From: Pseudoxanthomonas beigongshangi
Lineage (GTDB): Bacteria > Pseudomonadota > Gammaproteobacteria > Xanthomonadales > Xanthomonadaceae
Assembly: GCF_016820515.1 (NCBI RefSeq)
Contig: NZ_JADHDV010000012.1
Location: forward strand, 62,001-126,000
Direction: 5' to 3'
Length of the DNA stretch: 64,000 nucleotides
Shown here: positions 26,589 to 37,600 of the stretch, in pieces
How positions within the stretch are numbered: the first letter of the stretch is position 1
Layout of the letters: each line of letters starts with the position of its first letter
Translations under genes and position numbers: made by a program
Notes under the pieces: generated by a model
Told to the model about the DNA's origin: nothing
What the model saw: the letters and a program-made list of their open reading frames with translations, nothing else
The model's database searches: none

Positions 26589-27998
26589 TCACCCCTCCAT
26601 CTGTTCTAGTTCCTTGCCCTTGGTCTCGTGCACGTACTTAAGAACGAAGAACACCGAGATCACCGCCGCGGCCAGGTAGATGCCGTAGGTCGCCGCCAGG
26701 CCGATGGCGGCCAGCAGGATCGGAAAGGTCACGGTGATGGCGAAGTTGGACGTCCACTGCGCCGCACCCGCCACCGCCAGCGCGGAACCGCGGATCTGGT
26801 TGGGGAACATTTCCCCCAGCATCACCCACATCACCGGTCCCCAGGACAGGTTGAAGAACACCACATAGAGATTGGCCGCCACCAGCGCCAGCGTGCCCAT
26901 GCCGCCGGGCAGTTGCAGATGGCCGTCCACCAGCGATCCGCTGGCGAAGGCCCACACCACCAGTGCCAGCGACGCCGCCATGCCGGCCGAACCGATCCAC
27001 AGCAGCGGCTTGCGCCCGATGCGGTCGATCAGCAGCACGGTGACGAGGCAGGCACCGATGCTCAGCGCGCCGGACAGCACGTTGATCAGCAGGGCGTCGT
27101 TTTCCGAGAAGCCCACCGCCTGCCAGAGCACCGCGCCGTAGTAGAACACCACGTTGATGCCCACCAGTTGCTGGAAGGTGGCCAGGCCGATGCCGACCCA
27201 CACGATCGGACGAATCCGGCCAGTGGCCTTGTTCTTCAGATCCGACAGGCGCGGGCGATGGTGATCCTCGGACAGCGAGGCATCGATTTCGGCCAGTTTG
27301 ACGCGCGCCTCGCCCGCGCCGAACAGACGGGTGAGCACGCGCATCGCTTCGTCCTTGCGGCGCTTGACCACCAGGTAGCGCGGGCTTTCCGGAATGGTCA
27401 GCAGCAGCACCAGGAACAGCAGCGAGGGAAACGCCTGCATCCAGAACATCCAGCGCCAGGCCGACTGGCCGCCCCACAGCGCCCCGGTCGAGGCGCCTGC
27501 GGCGCGGGCCAGCAGATAGTTGCTCAGGAACGCCGCGAACAGGCCGCTGATGATGGCGATCTGCTGCACCGTGGCCAGCCGTCCGCGGTACCGCGCCGGC
27601 GCCACTTCGGCGATGTAGGCCGGCGATATCACGCTGGCCGCGCCCACCGCGAATCCGCCCAGCACGCGCGCGGCCACGAACACCAGTGAACTGTGCGCGG
27701 CACCGGCGCCGATCGCCGACAACAGGAACAGCGCCGCCGAGATGATCAGCACGCTGCGCCGGCCCCAGCGATCGGCCAGCCGGCCGGCGAAGAACGCGCC
27801 GATCGCGCACCCCAGCAGCATCGAGGCGACCTCGAAGCCCAGCCCCGCCTTGCTGGATCCGAACGCCTGCTGCAGGCCGTCCACGGTGCCGTTGATGACC
27901 CCGCTGTCGAATCCGAACAGGAATCCCCCGATGGTCGCCACCACGCTGATCAACACGATCAGCCGGGTGTTCTCGTTCTCCGTCAACGCCTGGCTCAT
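26589..27998 (-). CDS. Sugar porter (XylE-type) MFS transporter
   Basis: A 469-residue, twelve-helix transporter of the sugar porter family. Signatures are FGFDSGVINGTVDGLQQ in helix 1, the loops GRLADRWGRRS and RIGRKPLL, IPESPRYLV, and the end motif VHETKGKELEQ. QQLVGINVVFYYG in helix 7 matches the sugar-binding QQxxGINxxxYY block of XylE. It lies 51 bp after xylA and is the third gene of xylB-xylA-transporter, so D-xylose:H+ symport is likely. It ends convergent to the lacI gene, with a 276-bp gap in which I see no gene or strong hairpin. Confidence 0.93.
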   Translation of the reverse strand: MSQALTENENTRLIVLISVVATIGGFLFGFDSGVINGTVDGLQQAFGSSKAGLGFEVASMLLGCAIGAFFAGRLADRWGRRSVLIISAALFLLSAIGAGAAHSSLVFVAARVLGGFAVGAASVISPAYIAEVAPARYRGRLATVQQIAIISGLFAAFLSNYLLARAAGASTGALWGGQSAWRWMFWMQAFPSLLFLVLLLTIPESPRYLVVKRRKDEAMRVLTRLFGAGEARVKLAEIDASLSEDHHRPRLSDLKNKATGRIRPIVWVGIGLATFQQLVGINVVFYYGAVLWQAVGFSENDALLINVLSGALSIGACLVTVLLIDRIGRKPLLWIGSAGMAASLALVVWAFASGSLVDGHLQLPGGMGTLALVAANLYVVFFNLSWGPVMWVMLGEMFPNQIRGSALAVAGAAQWTSNFAITVTFPILLAAIGLAATYGIYLAAAVISVFFVLKYVHETKGKELEQMEG

Positions 27999-28049
27999 GC
28001 CGTCCTCCCCTTGCTCAGTTCATGACCGTTGCGATGGCCACCCGACCGC

Positions 28050-29384
28050 TCAGCGCAACAGGTATTGGTTGAGCAGATTCTCGTAGCGCTCCTGCTTGCC
28101 ACTGATCTGCCTGGGTTCACCGTTCCCGGCGGCCAGCGCCGCCAGTCCGGACAGGTCCAGCCTACCGTTTTCGAAGTCCTTGCCCGCGCCGCTGTCGAAA
28201 CTGGCATAACGCTCGGCGCGCCATTGTTCCCACGGGGATTCGGTCAACAGCGCGTGCGCGACCTCCAGGCCGCGCGCGAACGCGTCCATGCCGCCGATGT
28301 GGGCCAGGAACAGGTCCTCCAGATCGGTCGACTCCCGGCGCACCTTGGCGTCGAAATTCAGCCCGCCCTCCAGCCCGCCCTGGCGCAGCACCACCAGCAT
28401 CGCGCCGACGGTGTCGTACAGGTCGGTCGGGAACTGGTCGGTGTCCCAGCCATTCTGGGCATTGCCGCGATTGGCATCGATGCTGCCCAGCAGCCCGTGA
28501 TCGGCCGCCACCTGCAGATCGTGTTCGAAAGTGTGGCCCGACAGGGTGGCGTGGTTGGCCTCGATGTTGAGCTTGAAGTCCTTCTCCAGGCCATGCTCCT
28601 TCAGGAAGCCGGCCACGGTGGCACTGTCGAAGTCGTACTGGTGCTTCATCGGCTCCATCGGCTTGGGCTCGATCAGGAAGTTGCCCTTCAGCCCGATGCT
28701 GCGGCCGTAGTCGCGCGCCATGGCCAGGAAACGGGCGAAATGGGCGATCTCGCGCTTCATGTTGGTGTTGACCAGCGAGGCGTAGCCTTCGCGACCGCCC
28801 CAGAACACGTAGTGCTCACCGCCCAGTTCCACCGTGGCTTCCAGCGCCGCCTTCACCTGCACCGCCGCGCGCGCGACCACGGCGAAGTCCGGATTGGTCG
28901 AGGCGCCATTCATGTAGCGCGGATGCGAGAACAGGTTGGCGGTGCCCCACAACAGCTTCATGCCGGTCGCCCGCTGGCGCTCCCCGGCCAGGCCGACCAT
29001 GTGCCGGAGGTTCTTTTCGTAGGTGGCGATGTCTTCCGCGTCCGGCGCCAGATCCACATCGTGGAAGCACCAGTACGGCACGCCGAGCTTGGTGAAGAAT
29101 TCGAACGCCGCATCCATCTTGGCTTCGGCGGTGGCCATCGGCGAACCGGCCTCCCACGGGAAGTGCCGCGTGCCGGGGCCGAACGGGTCATGGCCGGCAT
29201 TGCAGAACGTATGCCAGTAGCAGACCGCGAACTTGAGGTGCTCGGCCATGGTCTTGCCGCCAATCCTGCGGTTCGCGTCGTAGATCTTGAAGGCCAGCGG
29301 ATTGTCCGAGCCGCGGCCCTCGAACGGGATGCGGCCGATGCCGGGGAAGTATTCCTTGGCGCCGATGAAGGGCTGCGTGCTCAT
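28050..29384 (-). CDS. xylA: Xylose isomerase
   Basis: A 444-residue enzyme. ATG 29384 is fixed by an AAGGA ribosome site and the typical N-terminus of the family ([17 protein letters not shown]). Active-site motifs: [11 protein letters not shown] (catalytic His/Asp), [14 protein letters not shown] (metal Glu and Lys), [15 protein letters not shown] (metal site) and GSIDANRGN. It converts D-xylose to D-xylulose in the cytoplasm. Length and motifs are full, with no sign of decay. Second gene after xylB (35-bp gap). Confidence 0.97.
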   Translation of the reverse strand: MSTQPFIGAKEYFPGIGRIPFEGRGSDNPLAFKIYDANRRIGGKTMAEHLKFAVCYWHTFCNAGHDPFGPGTRHFPWEAGSPMATAEAKMDAAFEFFTKLGVPYWCFHDVDLAPDAEDIATYEKNLRHMVGLAGERQRATGMKLLWGTANLFSHPRYMNGASTNPDFAVVARAAVQVKAALEATVELGGEHYVFWGGREGYASLVNTNMKREIAHFARFLAMARDYGRSIGLKGNFLIEPKPMEPMKHQYDFDSATVAGFLKEHGLEKDFKLNIEANHATLSGHTFEHDLQVAADHGLLGSIDANRGNAQNGWDTDQFPTDLYDTVGAMLVVLRQGGLEGGLNFDAKVRRESTDLEDLFLAHIGGMDAFARGLEVAHALLTESPWEQWRAERYASFDSGAGKDFENGRLDLSGLAALAAGNGEPRQISGKQERYENLLNQYLLR

Positions 29385-29419
29385 GCTGGATTTCCTTGGG
29401 TTGTGCCGGAGGGGAAGCG

Positions 29420-30913
29420 TCAGCCGCGCTGCAGCGGCGTGACGGCATCGAGGTACTGGAGGAAGCGCCGGTAACCGTTGGCGTACGCTTGCCTGCGTGA
29501 TGGATCGGGCGTGGCCGACAACGCCGGGTCGGTCGTCACATGCGCCTGCACGACGGTGGCGATGGACGCGGAGTCGCCGTTCGCGCGAGCGCGGGCCCAC
29601 AGCGCCTGCAGGGCCGCGCCAAAGGCCGCGCCTTCGGCCTGTCGCGGCACATCCACCGGCAGGCCGAACACATCGGCCACCAATTGCCGCCAGGCCGCGC
29701 TGTTGGCGCCGCCGCCGGTCAGCACAATGCGATCGAAACGCATCCCGGCGCGGACGAAGGCGTCATAGCCGTACTTCAGGCTGTAGGTCGCTCCTTCCAT
29801 CGCCGCGCGATACAGGTGCGCCGGGCTGAGGTTGTGCACGTCCAGGCCGGCGAGCACGCCTTTGCCCAGCGGCAGATCCGGGGTGCGCTCGCCGTTGAGG
29901 AACGGCAGCATCACCAGCCCGTCGGCGCCGGCCGGCGTGGACTGCACGAGCGCGTCGCCGTCGCGCGCGTCGAAGCCGAACAGGCGCGCGACCTGCTCGG
30001 TTGCCACCGTGCAGTTCATCGTGCAGATCAGCGGCAGCCAACCGCCGGTGGACGAGCAGAACGCCGCCCACGCGCCGGCCGGATCGACCACCGGCGTGTC
30101 TGAGTACGCGAACAGCGTGCCCGAGGTGCCCAGGCTCATCGCCAGCCGGCCTTCGGCCACGCAGCCGGTGCCGATGGCCGCCATCATGTTGTCGCCGCCG
30201 CCGACCGCGACTTTGACGGTGGCGGGCAGGCCCAGCTTCGCGGCCATCGCCGGCATGATGTCGAACAGCGCGTCCGGCGCGGCGATCGGCGGCAGGCAGG
30301 CCACCAGATCGCGATCCGGATCGGTGGCATGCAGCATCGCCTTCGACCAGCCGCGCGTGCGCACGTCCAGCCAACCGGTGCCGGAGGCATCGCCGTACTC
30401 GCAGAAGCGCTGTCCGGTCAGCACGAAATTCAGGTAGTCGTGCGGCAGCAGGATCGTCGCCAGCCGCGCGTAGGCCTCGGGACGATGCTTGCGCGTCCAC
30501 GGCAGCTTGGAGGCGGTATAGCCGGCCAGGATCGGATTGCCGGCCAACTCGATGGCGCCTTGCGCGCCGCCGACCGCCGCCATGATGTCGACGCACTCGC
30601 CGGCCGTGCTGGTGTCGTTCCACAACTTGGCCGGCGCCAGTACCTGTCCGTCGATGTCCACCGCCACGAAGCCGTGCTGCTGGCCGGACACCGCCAGCGC
30701 ATCCACGCGCGCGCGGATCGTCGGGTCGATGCGATCGAAGCAATCGCGCATCGCCTCCACCCAGTCCGACGGATGCTGCTCGCGGCTGCCGTCCTCGCCA
30801 CTGGTCAATGCCAGCGGCGCACTGGCATTGGCGACCACGGCGCGGGCCTCCGGGTCGTACACCACCACCTTGAGGCTTTGCGTGCCTGCGTCGATGCCTG
30901 CGGTCAGTGCCAT
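29420..30913 (-). CDS. xylB: Xylulokinase
   Basis: A 497-residue FGGY-family kinase. ATG 30913 follows a GGGGA site. The N-terminal ATPase block [17 protein letters not shown], the substrate segment [11 protein letters not shown] and the C-terminal [20 protein letters not shown] are the FGGY signatures. It phosphorylates D-xylulose to xylulose-5-phosphate for the pentose phosphate pathway. First gene of the xylB-xylA-transporter operon, with a near-perfect xyl-box 21 bp before its start codon, the best-placed repressor site in the window. Confidence 0.96.
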   Translation of the reverse strand: MALTAGIDAGTQSLKVVVYDPEARAVVANASAPLALTSGEDGSREQHPSDWVEAMRDCFDRIDPTIRARVDALAVSGQQHGFVAVDIDGQVLAPAKLWNDTSTAGECVDIMAAVGGAQGAIELAGNPILAGYTASKLPWTRKHRPEAYARLATILLPHDYLNFVLTGQRFCEYGDASGTGWLDVRTRGWSKAMLHATDPDRDLVACLPPIAAPDALFDIMPAMAAKLGLPATVKVAVGGGDNMMAAIGTGCVAEGRLAMSLGTSGTLFAYSDTPVVDPAGAWAAFCSSTGGWLPLICTMNCTVATEQVARLFGFDARDGDALVQSTPAGADGLVMLPFLNGERTPDLPLGKGVLAGLDVHNLSPAHLYRAAMEGATYSLKYGYDAFVRAGMRFDRIVLTGGGANSAAWRQLVADVFGLPVDVPRQAEGAAFGAALQALWARARANGDSASIATVVQAHVTTDPALSATPDPSRRQAYANGYRRFLQYLDAVTPLQRG

Positions 30914-30933
30914 GCGAAGTCCCCGGAACGAAA

Positions 30934-30947
30934 AGTTAGCGCTACCA
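30934..30947 (-). promoter_or_regulatory. xyl-box upstream of xylB
   Basis: TGGTAGCGCTAACT on the minus strand matches the Xanthomonas xyl-box TGGTAGCGCTAACA at 13 of 14 positions, located between the xylB promoter region and its ribosome site. Confidence 0.8.
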
Positions 30948-31112
30948 TTTCGGCGGTAAAAAAAATCCGCATCCGCGAATACCGCCGGGAAAGCCGCTGC
31001 CGCGGCCCGGTCCCTAGCCTGCGGCCACTGTATACACGACCGCGCCGGAGTACATGCTGCGGCGCAGAATCCCCGTCCCGACAAGGACTTGCGGACGGCG
31101 GACCGTGCGCTT

Positions 31113-32642
31113 TCATGCCCGCTGCTCCCGCGCCGGGGCCGGACGTTGCCGCCACACCTCGGCGTTGGCCGGGCAGTAGCGTTCAATGAAGTCCTGCTGC
31201 GCCGGCATCGCCGCCACCGTCCGCGTGATCGGCGCGCGGATGCCGTCCAGCAGGCGCTTCAGATCCGGGTCGGACAGGCCACGCGCCAGCGGATGGTGCG
31301 CCTGCGGCTGCAGGCCCTGGCCCAGCATCACGTGGGTCCAGGAATCGACGCGGAACAGTTCGTTGGCGCCCTGCCAGGCGTGCGCGCGCTCGCGCCACGC
31401 CTGCAGGCGGATCGCCAGCGAATCCGGCAATTCCATGTGGCGGCATTCGCGCCACATCGGTTCCTCGCGCTGGTTGGCGTGGTAATGCAGGATGATGAAG
31501 TCGCGCACGTGCTCCATCTCGATCCGGCTGGTCTCGTTGTACAGCCGCACCAGCGCGTCATCGATGCCATCGAGCGGAAACAGTTCGATCAACCGCACGA
31601 TCGCGGTCATCGCCAGGTGCAGGCTGGTCGATTCCAGCGGCTCGATGAAACCGCTGGCCAGGCCCAGCGACACCACGTTCCTGTTCCAGGCCCGCAGGCG
31701 ACGCCCGGTCCGGAACGGCACCCGCCATGGATCGCGCACCGGCGGCGCGCCGACGTCGGCCAGCAGTTTGGCGCTGGCTTCGTCGTCGGACATATGACGG
31801 CTCGAAAACACCAGGCCGCAACCGACCCGGTGCTGCAACGGGATGTGCCAGCGCCAGCCGGCCGCATGCGCGATCGCGCGCGTGTACGGCACCGGCGCGC
31901 CGGTTGGCTCGGTCTGCACCGCCACCGCGCGGTCGCTGGGCAACCAGCGGTTCCAGTCCTCGTAGCCGGTTTGCAGGGTCTGCTCGATCAGCAGACCGCG
32001 AAAGCCGGTGCAATCGATGAACAGATCGCCCTCGATCACCTGGCCATCCTCCAGCAGCAACGCGCGCACGTCGCCGGTCCCGGCGTCCTGGCGCACCTCG
32101 CGGATCTTGCCCTCGATCCGCTTGAGTCCGTTGCGCTCGGCATGCCGGCGCAGGAAACGCGCGTACAGCCCGGCGTCCAGGTGGTAGGCGTAGTTGACCG
32201 CGGGCTGCCCGCCCAGGGCGAACCGATCCCGCAGCGACGCCTGGGTTTCCAGGCAGAAGTCGCCGAGCTCGGAGGCATGGCCGCGGCGCAGGCTCTCCAG
32301 CCAGAAATGGTGGAACGCGCAGACCAGGGTGCCCTGACCGGTGATGCCGAACGGATGGATATAGCGCTCGCCGTGCCGGCGCCAGTGCTCGAACGAGATC
32401 GACAGCTTGAACGTGCCGGCCACGGCCTGCAGGAATTCCTGCTCGTCGATCTGCAGGAAGCGATGGAAGCTGCGGATCGGCGGCACCGTCGATTCGCCGA
32501 CGCCGACCGTGCCGATCTGCTCGGATTCGATCAGGGTGATGTCCAGCAGTCCGCGGAACTGGTGCGCCAGCGCGGCGCCCGCCAGCCAGCCGGCGCTGCC
32601 CCCACCGGCAATCACCACCCTGCGTATCCGTCCAGCTTCCAT
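31113..32642 (-). CDS. Flavin-dependent tryptophan halogenase family protein
   Basis: A 509-residue flavoprotein. The FAD motif is GGGSAGW near the N-terminus, the halogenase hallmark WRWHIP lies at about 262-267, the conserved catalytic lysine falls exactly at K79 (GTFKLSI, same number as in PrnA/RebH), and the active-site Glu lies in GFIEPLESTS near 334. Despite the family name, members in carbohydrate-utilisation loci of Xanthomonas and Caulobacter have no proven substrate there. It is the last gene after TBDR, sapC and cupin genes (24-bp gap to the cupin gene). It needs a flavin reductase from elsewhere. Confidence 0.93.
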   Translation of the reverse strand: MEAGRIRRVVIAGGGSAGWLAGAALAHQFRGLLDITLIESEQIGTVGVGESTVPPIRSFHRFLQIDEQEFLQAVAGTFKLSISFEHWRRHGERYIHPFGITGQGTLVCAFHHFWLESLRRGHASELGDFCLETQASLRDRFALGGQPAVNYAYHLDAGLYARFLRRHAERNGLKRIEGKIREVRQDAGTGDVRALLLEDGQVIEGDLFIDCTGFRGLLIEQTLQTGYEDWNRWLPSDRAVAVQTEPTGAPVPYTRAIAHAAGWRWHIPLQHRVGCGLVFSSRHMSDDEASAKLLADVGAPPVRDPWRVPFRTGRRLRAWNRNVVSLGLASGFIEPLESTSLHLAMTAIVRLIELFPLDGIDDALVRLYNETSRIEMEHVRDFIILHYHANQREEPMWRECRHMELPDSLAIRLQAWRERAHAWQGANELFRVDSWTHVMLGQGLQPQAHHPLARGLSDPDLKRLLDGIRAPITRTVAAMPAQQDFIERYCPANAEVWRQRPAPAREQRA

Positions 32643-32666
32643 CCGTCCCCTCTCCCGGCGTGCCGG

Positions 32667-33689
32667 TCAGCGATTGAGTTTGTCGATCAGCATGGCGCGC
32701 AGCTGCCGCGCCATCGCTTCGTCCAGCGGCCCCATCACCCCGCGCGCGTCTTGGGGCAGGTGCGCGCCGGCCTGATCCGCGGCGCCGAACACGTAATGAT
32801 CGAAAATCGCGCGCCATCCCCGCTTCTCGCGCTCGGGCCGATCCCGAATCGTCCACAGCGCGTGGTACAGCGCGTGCATCGGCGTCGGCAGATAGGCCGG
32901 CGCGCTGCTCCACCAGTAGTTGATCAGTACGTTGAACGGCTCCAGCCCCTGCACGTGGTGCCACCACAGGCTCGGCATGAAGATCGCGTCGCCGGGTTCA
33001 AGCACCGCCTCGCGCGCGGTCGCCCACGCCTCGGCGAAGCGCGGGTGGCGCTGCAGATCCGGTGAGGCGAAATCCACGATGCTGACCGCCTGCCCGCCGG
33101 GTGTCGGCGCCAGCGGTCCCGGATACAGGTTGGCGATCTGTTCGGGCGGGAACAGGGTGAAGCGGCGCCGTCCGACGGCGCAGCAGGCGATGTTGTTCAG
33201 GGCGTCGTAATGGCATGACGCGATCACCCGGTTGCCGATCCAGATGCTCGGCGGCGCGTGGATGCCCTGGGCCGCGAGCCCGAGATCGTTGCCGGCGCGC
33301 AGGCGCGGAAGACGGGCGTCCACCGGCAACGACGCCACGTAGTAGGTCGGCGGCCGTTCGTCTTCGATGTGCCGTGCGATCCCGTCGAGTACATCACCCA
33401 GGCCATCGCGGCGCACCTCGCAGTTCAAGCCGGTGAAGCCGGCATCGTAGAACGGCCGTCCCGCCACCTCCGGCGCGCCCCACGAATAGGTGACCGGCTG
33501 GCCATTGTCGTGATCGCGCAGGTAGTCCATCGCGGCGCGCATCGAACTCCGGCCGGCCCGCACCAGTTCCCAATCGCGCGCGACCCCGCGCAGCACGACC
33601 GGCTCGCCGCCGGCCAGCAGCGCCTGCACGGGCACGTTCTCACCTGGCGACAGCGCCAGTTCGGGCAGCGGCGTGGCGGCAGGCAACAT
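32667..33689 (-). CDS. Cupin-like (JmjC/Cupin_8) dioxygenase family protein
   Basis: A 340-residue protein with the VPVQALLAGGEPVVLRGVARDW opening typical of Cupin_8, the iron ligands H and D in SCHYDALNN and a distal His in MPSLWWHHVQ. The fold is that of Fe(II)/2-oxoglutarate hydroxylases that act on proteins or peptides. It sits between sapC (3-bp gap) and the halogenase, a gene order repeated in many TBDR loci of this family. Its target is not known; a modification of the receptor or of an imported glycan-linked molecule is conceivable. Confidence 0.88.
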   Translation of the reverse strand: MLPAATPLPELALSPGENVPVQALLAGGEPVVLRGVARDWELVRAGRSSMRAAMDYLRDHDNGQPVTYSWGAPEVAGRPFYDAGFTGLNCEVRRDGLGDVLDGIARHIEDERPPTYYVASLPVDARLPRLRAGNDLGLAAQGIHAPPSIWIGNRVIASCHYDALNNIACCAVGRRRFTLFPPEQIANLYPGPLAPTPGGQAVSIVDFASPDLQRHPRFAEAWATAREAVLEPGDAIFMPSLWWHHVQGLEPFNVLINYWWSSAPAYLPTPMHALYHALWTIRDRPEREKRGWRAIFDHYVFGAADQAGAHLPQDARGVMGPLDEAMARQLRAMLIDKLNR

Positions 33690-33692
33690 CGC

Positions 33693-34436
33693 TCAGGCCG
33701 CCCGTGCCTGGCGCAGGCGACGCTGCTTCTCGGCCATCAACCGGCGCAGGTTCTGCATCGACGCCTGGATCAGATACGCCCCTTCCAGATATCCGGCGCG
33801 GTGGAGCCCGTGCAGCGCCCCCGCGTCCAGCGCGGCCAGGCGCTCCCGATCCACGCCATGCAGGCCGGCCAGGCTCACCCGGTGCTGGTCGTCCAGCTGC
33901 AATTCCAGGTCCAGCGGCTGGATCAGCTCCAGCGCGTCGAACGCGGCGAACATCGACGCGCCGGATTCGATGCCGTCGCGGACGCCGCGCAACACCGCCG
34001 AAACATGATCCAGGTAGGGACTGTGCCCGCCATGCGGCAGGAACACCGCTTCGCCTTCGCTGAAACTGGCGCGCGGATGATCCAGGTCGACATGGATCAC
34101 CGGTTCGCGCCGGAGTTCGCCCTCCACGCTGCGCTCCTGGAAACCGATTAGGAACGGCCCCTTGGCGACGATGCCCGGCAGGTAGGTGGCGTTCCAGCGG
34201 CCATCGCGCAGGAACAGGTTCTCGCGCGCGTCGAAGCCCAGCAGGGCGACCGCCTGCCAGGCGCCGTCGCGGTTGCGGTCGCGACGGAAGAAAATCGGAT
34301 ACTCGCGCTGCAATTCGGCGAACTCGGTCGGGAACGCGGTGACCATGCCGACATCGTCGCCGAACTCCGGCCCGAAGCGGGTGATGACCCGCAGGTCCTT
34401 GTGGGCGACGTTGTTCAGCAGTTCGTGTCGTGCCAT
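33693..34436 (-). CDS. SapC family protein
   Basis: A 247-residue protein starting MARHELLNNVAHKDLRV at ATG 34436. SapC-like features: FAELQREYPIFFRRD, VALLGFDARENLFL, NATYLPGIVAKGPFLIG and a C-terminal LDVxLDDQHRVSLAGLHGVDRERL-type region. Despite the name (S-layer-associated or peptide transport) no signal peptide or membrane helix is seen. It regularly accompanies TonB receptors and tryptophan-halogenase-like genes in Caulobacter and Xanthomonas. Function unproven. Follows the TBDR after a terminator-like hairpin, then is tightly coupled to the cupin gene. Confidence 0.9.
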   Translation of the reverse strand: MARHELLNNVAHKDLRVITRFGPEFGDDVGMVTAFPTEFAELQREYPIFFRRDRNRDGAWQAVALLGFDARENLFLRDGRWNATYLPGIVAKGPFLIGFQERSVEGELRREPVIHVDLDHPRASFSEGEAVFLPHGGHSPYLDHVSAVLRGVRDGIESGASMFAAFDALELIQPLDLELQLDDQHRVSLAGLHGVDRERLAALDAGALHGLHRAGYLEGAYLIQASMQNLRRLMAEKQRRLRQARAA

Positions 34437-34530
34437 GGTGATTCGGGACCGGGTGGCGTGCGCGGAGTTATGCACCGTCCCTGCCGGAATTGGAAGGGCC
34501 GCCGCCGAAAGCCGGGCGGGCGACCGGTGG

Positions 34531-34563
34531 GTGAAAAGGGATCGCTGCCGAAGCAGCGATCCC
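34531..34563 (-). terminator. Strong hairpin with U tract between TBDR and sapC
   Basis: On the minus strand GGGATCGCTGC, a four-base loop, GCAGCGATCCC and then TTTT. Perfect 11-bp stem, 40 bp after the TBDR stop. It should terminate most TBDR transcripts and leave lower expression of sapC, cupin and halogenase genes by read-through. Confidence 0.85.
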
Positions 34564-34602
34564 ATCCTTCACGATAGCCGGAGAGGGCGGTATCGCAGGA
34601 CC

Positions 34603-37600
34603 CTAGAACTTGTAGCGGACACCGAGCATGTAGCGCGGACTCTGATCGACCAGCTTGATTACCTGCTTCTCCGAGCGGCCGTGCCAGCGCACGTCCTCGC
34701 CGGTCAGGTTGATCGCCTCGAAGCCCAGCGACCAGCGGTCCGACAGCGCGTAGTTGACGCTGAGATCCCACTGCTCGTATTCCTCGACGTAGTACGGATT
34801 GCGGTTGGATCCGTTCTGGTTCGCCGCGATGAGGTACTCGTCGCGCCAGTTCCACGCCAGGCGGACCGACCAGCCATACTTCTCGTACATCAGCATCAGG
34901 TTGGCGGTGTCGCTCAGGCCCAGCAGCGCGAACTGGTCGCGGTCCAGCACCGTGTTGTCGAAGCCGACGTCGCCATTGACGATGGTGTAGTTGGCGAACA
35001 GACCGAAACCGCTGTCACCGAGGAAGTACTGGCCGCCGATTTCCCAGCCGCGCAGCTTGGCCTTGTTCTGGTTGACCGGCCGGTTGACGTCGAACAGGTA
35101 CAGCGGATCGTCCGCCTCGCCGACCAGGTTGTAGTCGGTCTCCATCTCCAGCACCTGCGCCGAGCTGCCGTCGTAGGCGGCCAGGCCGCCAGTGGCACCG
35201 GCGTTGCGCAGCATGGCCAGGGCCGTGAACAGCGCCGTGTCGTTGGCCGAGCAGGCGGCGTCGACGTCGTTGCCGGCGCCGCTCACCTGGGTGACGCAAG
35301 CCTGGCTCTGCAGGAAGTCCAGCGCCGCCTGCGCATCCGGACCGGAGGTCGGATCGGTCAGGCCGTACAGCGATTCGCGGACCACGGTGTTGCCGATGAA
35401 ATTGTCGACCGCCTTGTTCCAGTAGGTCACCGACACGTAGCTGGCATCGGCGAAGTACCACTCCAGCGCCAGGTCCAGGTTGTCCGATTCCAGCGGCTCC
35501 AGCGCCGGGTTCTGGGCGTCGCCGCCGGCGCGCGTGGACGGATTGACCAGCACCGAACCGGTCGGCTGGTTCGGGTTCGGACCGGCGTACAGGTTGCCGT
35601 ACGGCGGACGCGCGATCGTCTTGCTGAACGAGGCGCGGCCCTTCAGGGTGTCGGTGAAGTCAATCCCGAAGTCCAGGTTCGGCAGCAGGTAGCTGTAGCG
35701 GTTGGTCTCGCTGAATGGCTGCACCTCGTCCGAACGCAGGATGCGGAAGTCGTTGTTGGCCGACCACTCGATCGCGTTGGGCACGGCCACTGCCGAAGTG
35801 GAGGTGACATCGGTGCGCTCGTAGCGCACGCCAATCCGCGTCTGGGTGGCCATGCCGCCGAGCTCGCCCTGCATTTCCAGCTGCAGGTAGACCGAATCGG
35901 TCTTTTCCTCGATCTTGTTGTCGGCCGCCAGTTGCGGGTTGTAGCGGTTGCTCGCCCCGTACTCGCCGGCCGCCCACCGCGCCAGGTCACTGGTGTTGCC
36001 TCGCCATGCGCCGGGCGCCGCGCCGTTGGCGCTGTAGTCGTCGAACAGGCCGATGATGCTGGTCCGCCGCAGCAGATCGGTCAGGCCCGGTTCGTCGCCG
36101 GCATTGGCCACGCCCCAGTCGCCGAGCGTGGCGTACATCTCGGTCGCCTGCCGCCGCCTCATCGTCATGCGCGAGGAATCGACGCCGAACTGGAAGCGGC
36201 CATCCTCGAAATCGAACTCGCCGTCGATCCGGCCCTGCTTGATCTCGGTTTCCTGGGTCTGCGCGTTGATGCGCAGCACCTGTGAGCCCAGTTGCTCGGG
36301 CGGGAAGTCGGGATTCAGGGTGCCGCCGGTGCCGGCCACCGCCGATGCCGCGTCCGGATACCAGGTGCGGGCGCCGAGCGGCAGGCCGTTGTTGAAGCGC
36401 AGCTCCTGCGCCCAGTTGCCGCCGCAATACGGACCGACCGTGCAGTTGTTGGTGCCGGCCAGGCTGAAGTAGGTCGCGCCGCCACCGGTCAGCGGGTCGT
36501 TCGGCTTGCTGCTTGACTTGGTGTTGTGGGCGTCGAAGTTCAGCCGGAACCGATCGCTGACGTCCCACTTGGCGTTGAAGCCCAGCGAGTCCAGCTTGTA
36601 CTTCTGCTCGTTGTGCTGCTGCTCGTAACCGAAGTCCTTGGCACCTACGATGTCGCGCAGGTAGACCGGCGTGGCGACGGCCTCGTTGGTGTCGAATGCC
36701 AGGTGGGTGAAGCTGTTGGCGCGCTGAAGCCAGATTGTCTGCTCGCCGCGATCCTCGGAGATCTCGTTGGTCGAGTACGTGTAGTCCAGGGTCAGGGTCA
36801 GGCTGTCGATCGGCGCGAACTGGATCACCGCCTGGCCGTTGATGCGCTCGCGTTCGAAATCGGCGAAGGCGTAGCGCAGGTCGTTCGGCATCGCGTAGAG
36901 CTGGCCGATGGCCGGCGCGTTGACCACCTCCGCGCCGGCGCGCAGCGCCGGATCGGTGCCGGTCCAGCGCTGGATGTTCCAGGCGTTCTCGGTCGCCTGC
37001 ACCGAACCGCCGTGGCGCTTCTGGTAGCTGGCCGCCAGGCCGACGCCCCAGGTCTTGTCGTCGTTGGTGTAGCTGAAGATGCCCGAGACTTCGGGCGTCA
37101 TGTCGGTGTCGAACGGCTGCGAATCGTCGTAGACCGCCTTGGCGCCGGCGCTGGCGACCACGCCGGTATGGTTGAACGGCCGATCGGTCTGGATGTTGAT
37201 GGTCGCGCCGATGCCGCCGCTGGGCACGGTGGCCTGGCCGGTCTTGAAGACCTCCAGCGCGCTGATCGCCTCGGAGGCCAACTGGGCGAAATTGAACGCG
37301 CGGGTGCCGCCGTCCACGCCGCCGATCGGGATCTGGCCCGGCGCGCCGAACGCGTCGGCGCCGGGAATCTGGCGACCGTTGAGGGTCACCATGTTGAACT
37401 GCGGGCCGAAGCCACGCGCGGTGACCTGCGCGCCCTCACCGTCGCGGCGCTCGATCGAGATACCGGTGATGCGCTGCAGGGACTCGGCCAGGTTGGTGTC
37501 CGGGAACTTGCCGATGTCCTCGGCGGTGACGCCATCGACGACGCCGATGGCGTCGCGCTTCATCCCCATCGACTGATCCAGACTGCTGCGGATGCCGCTG

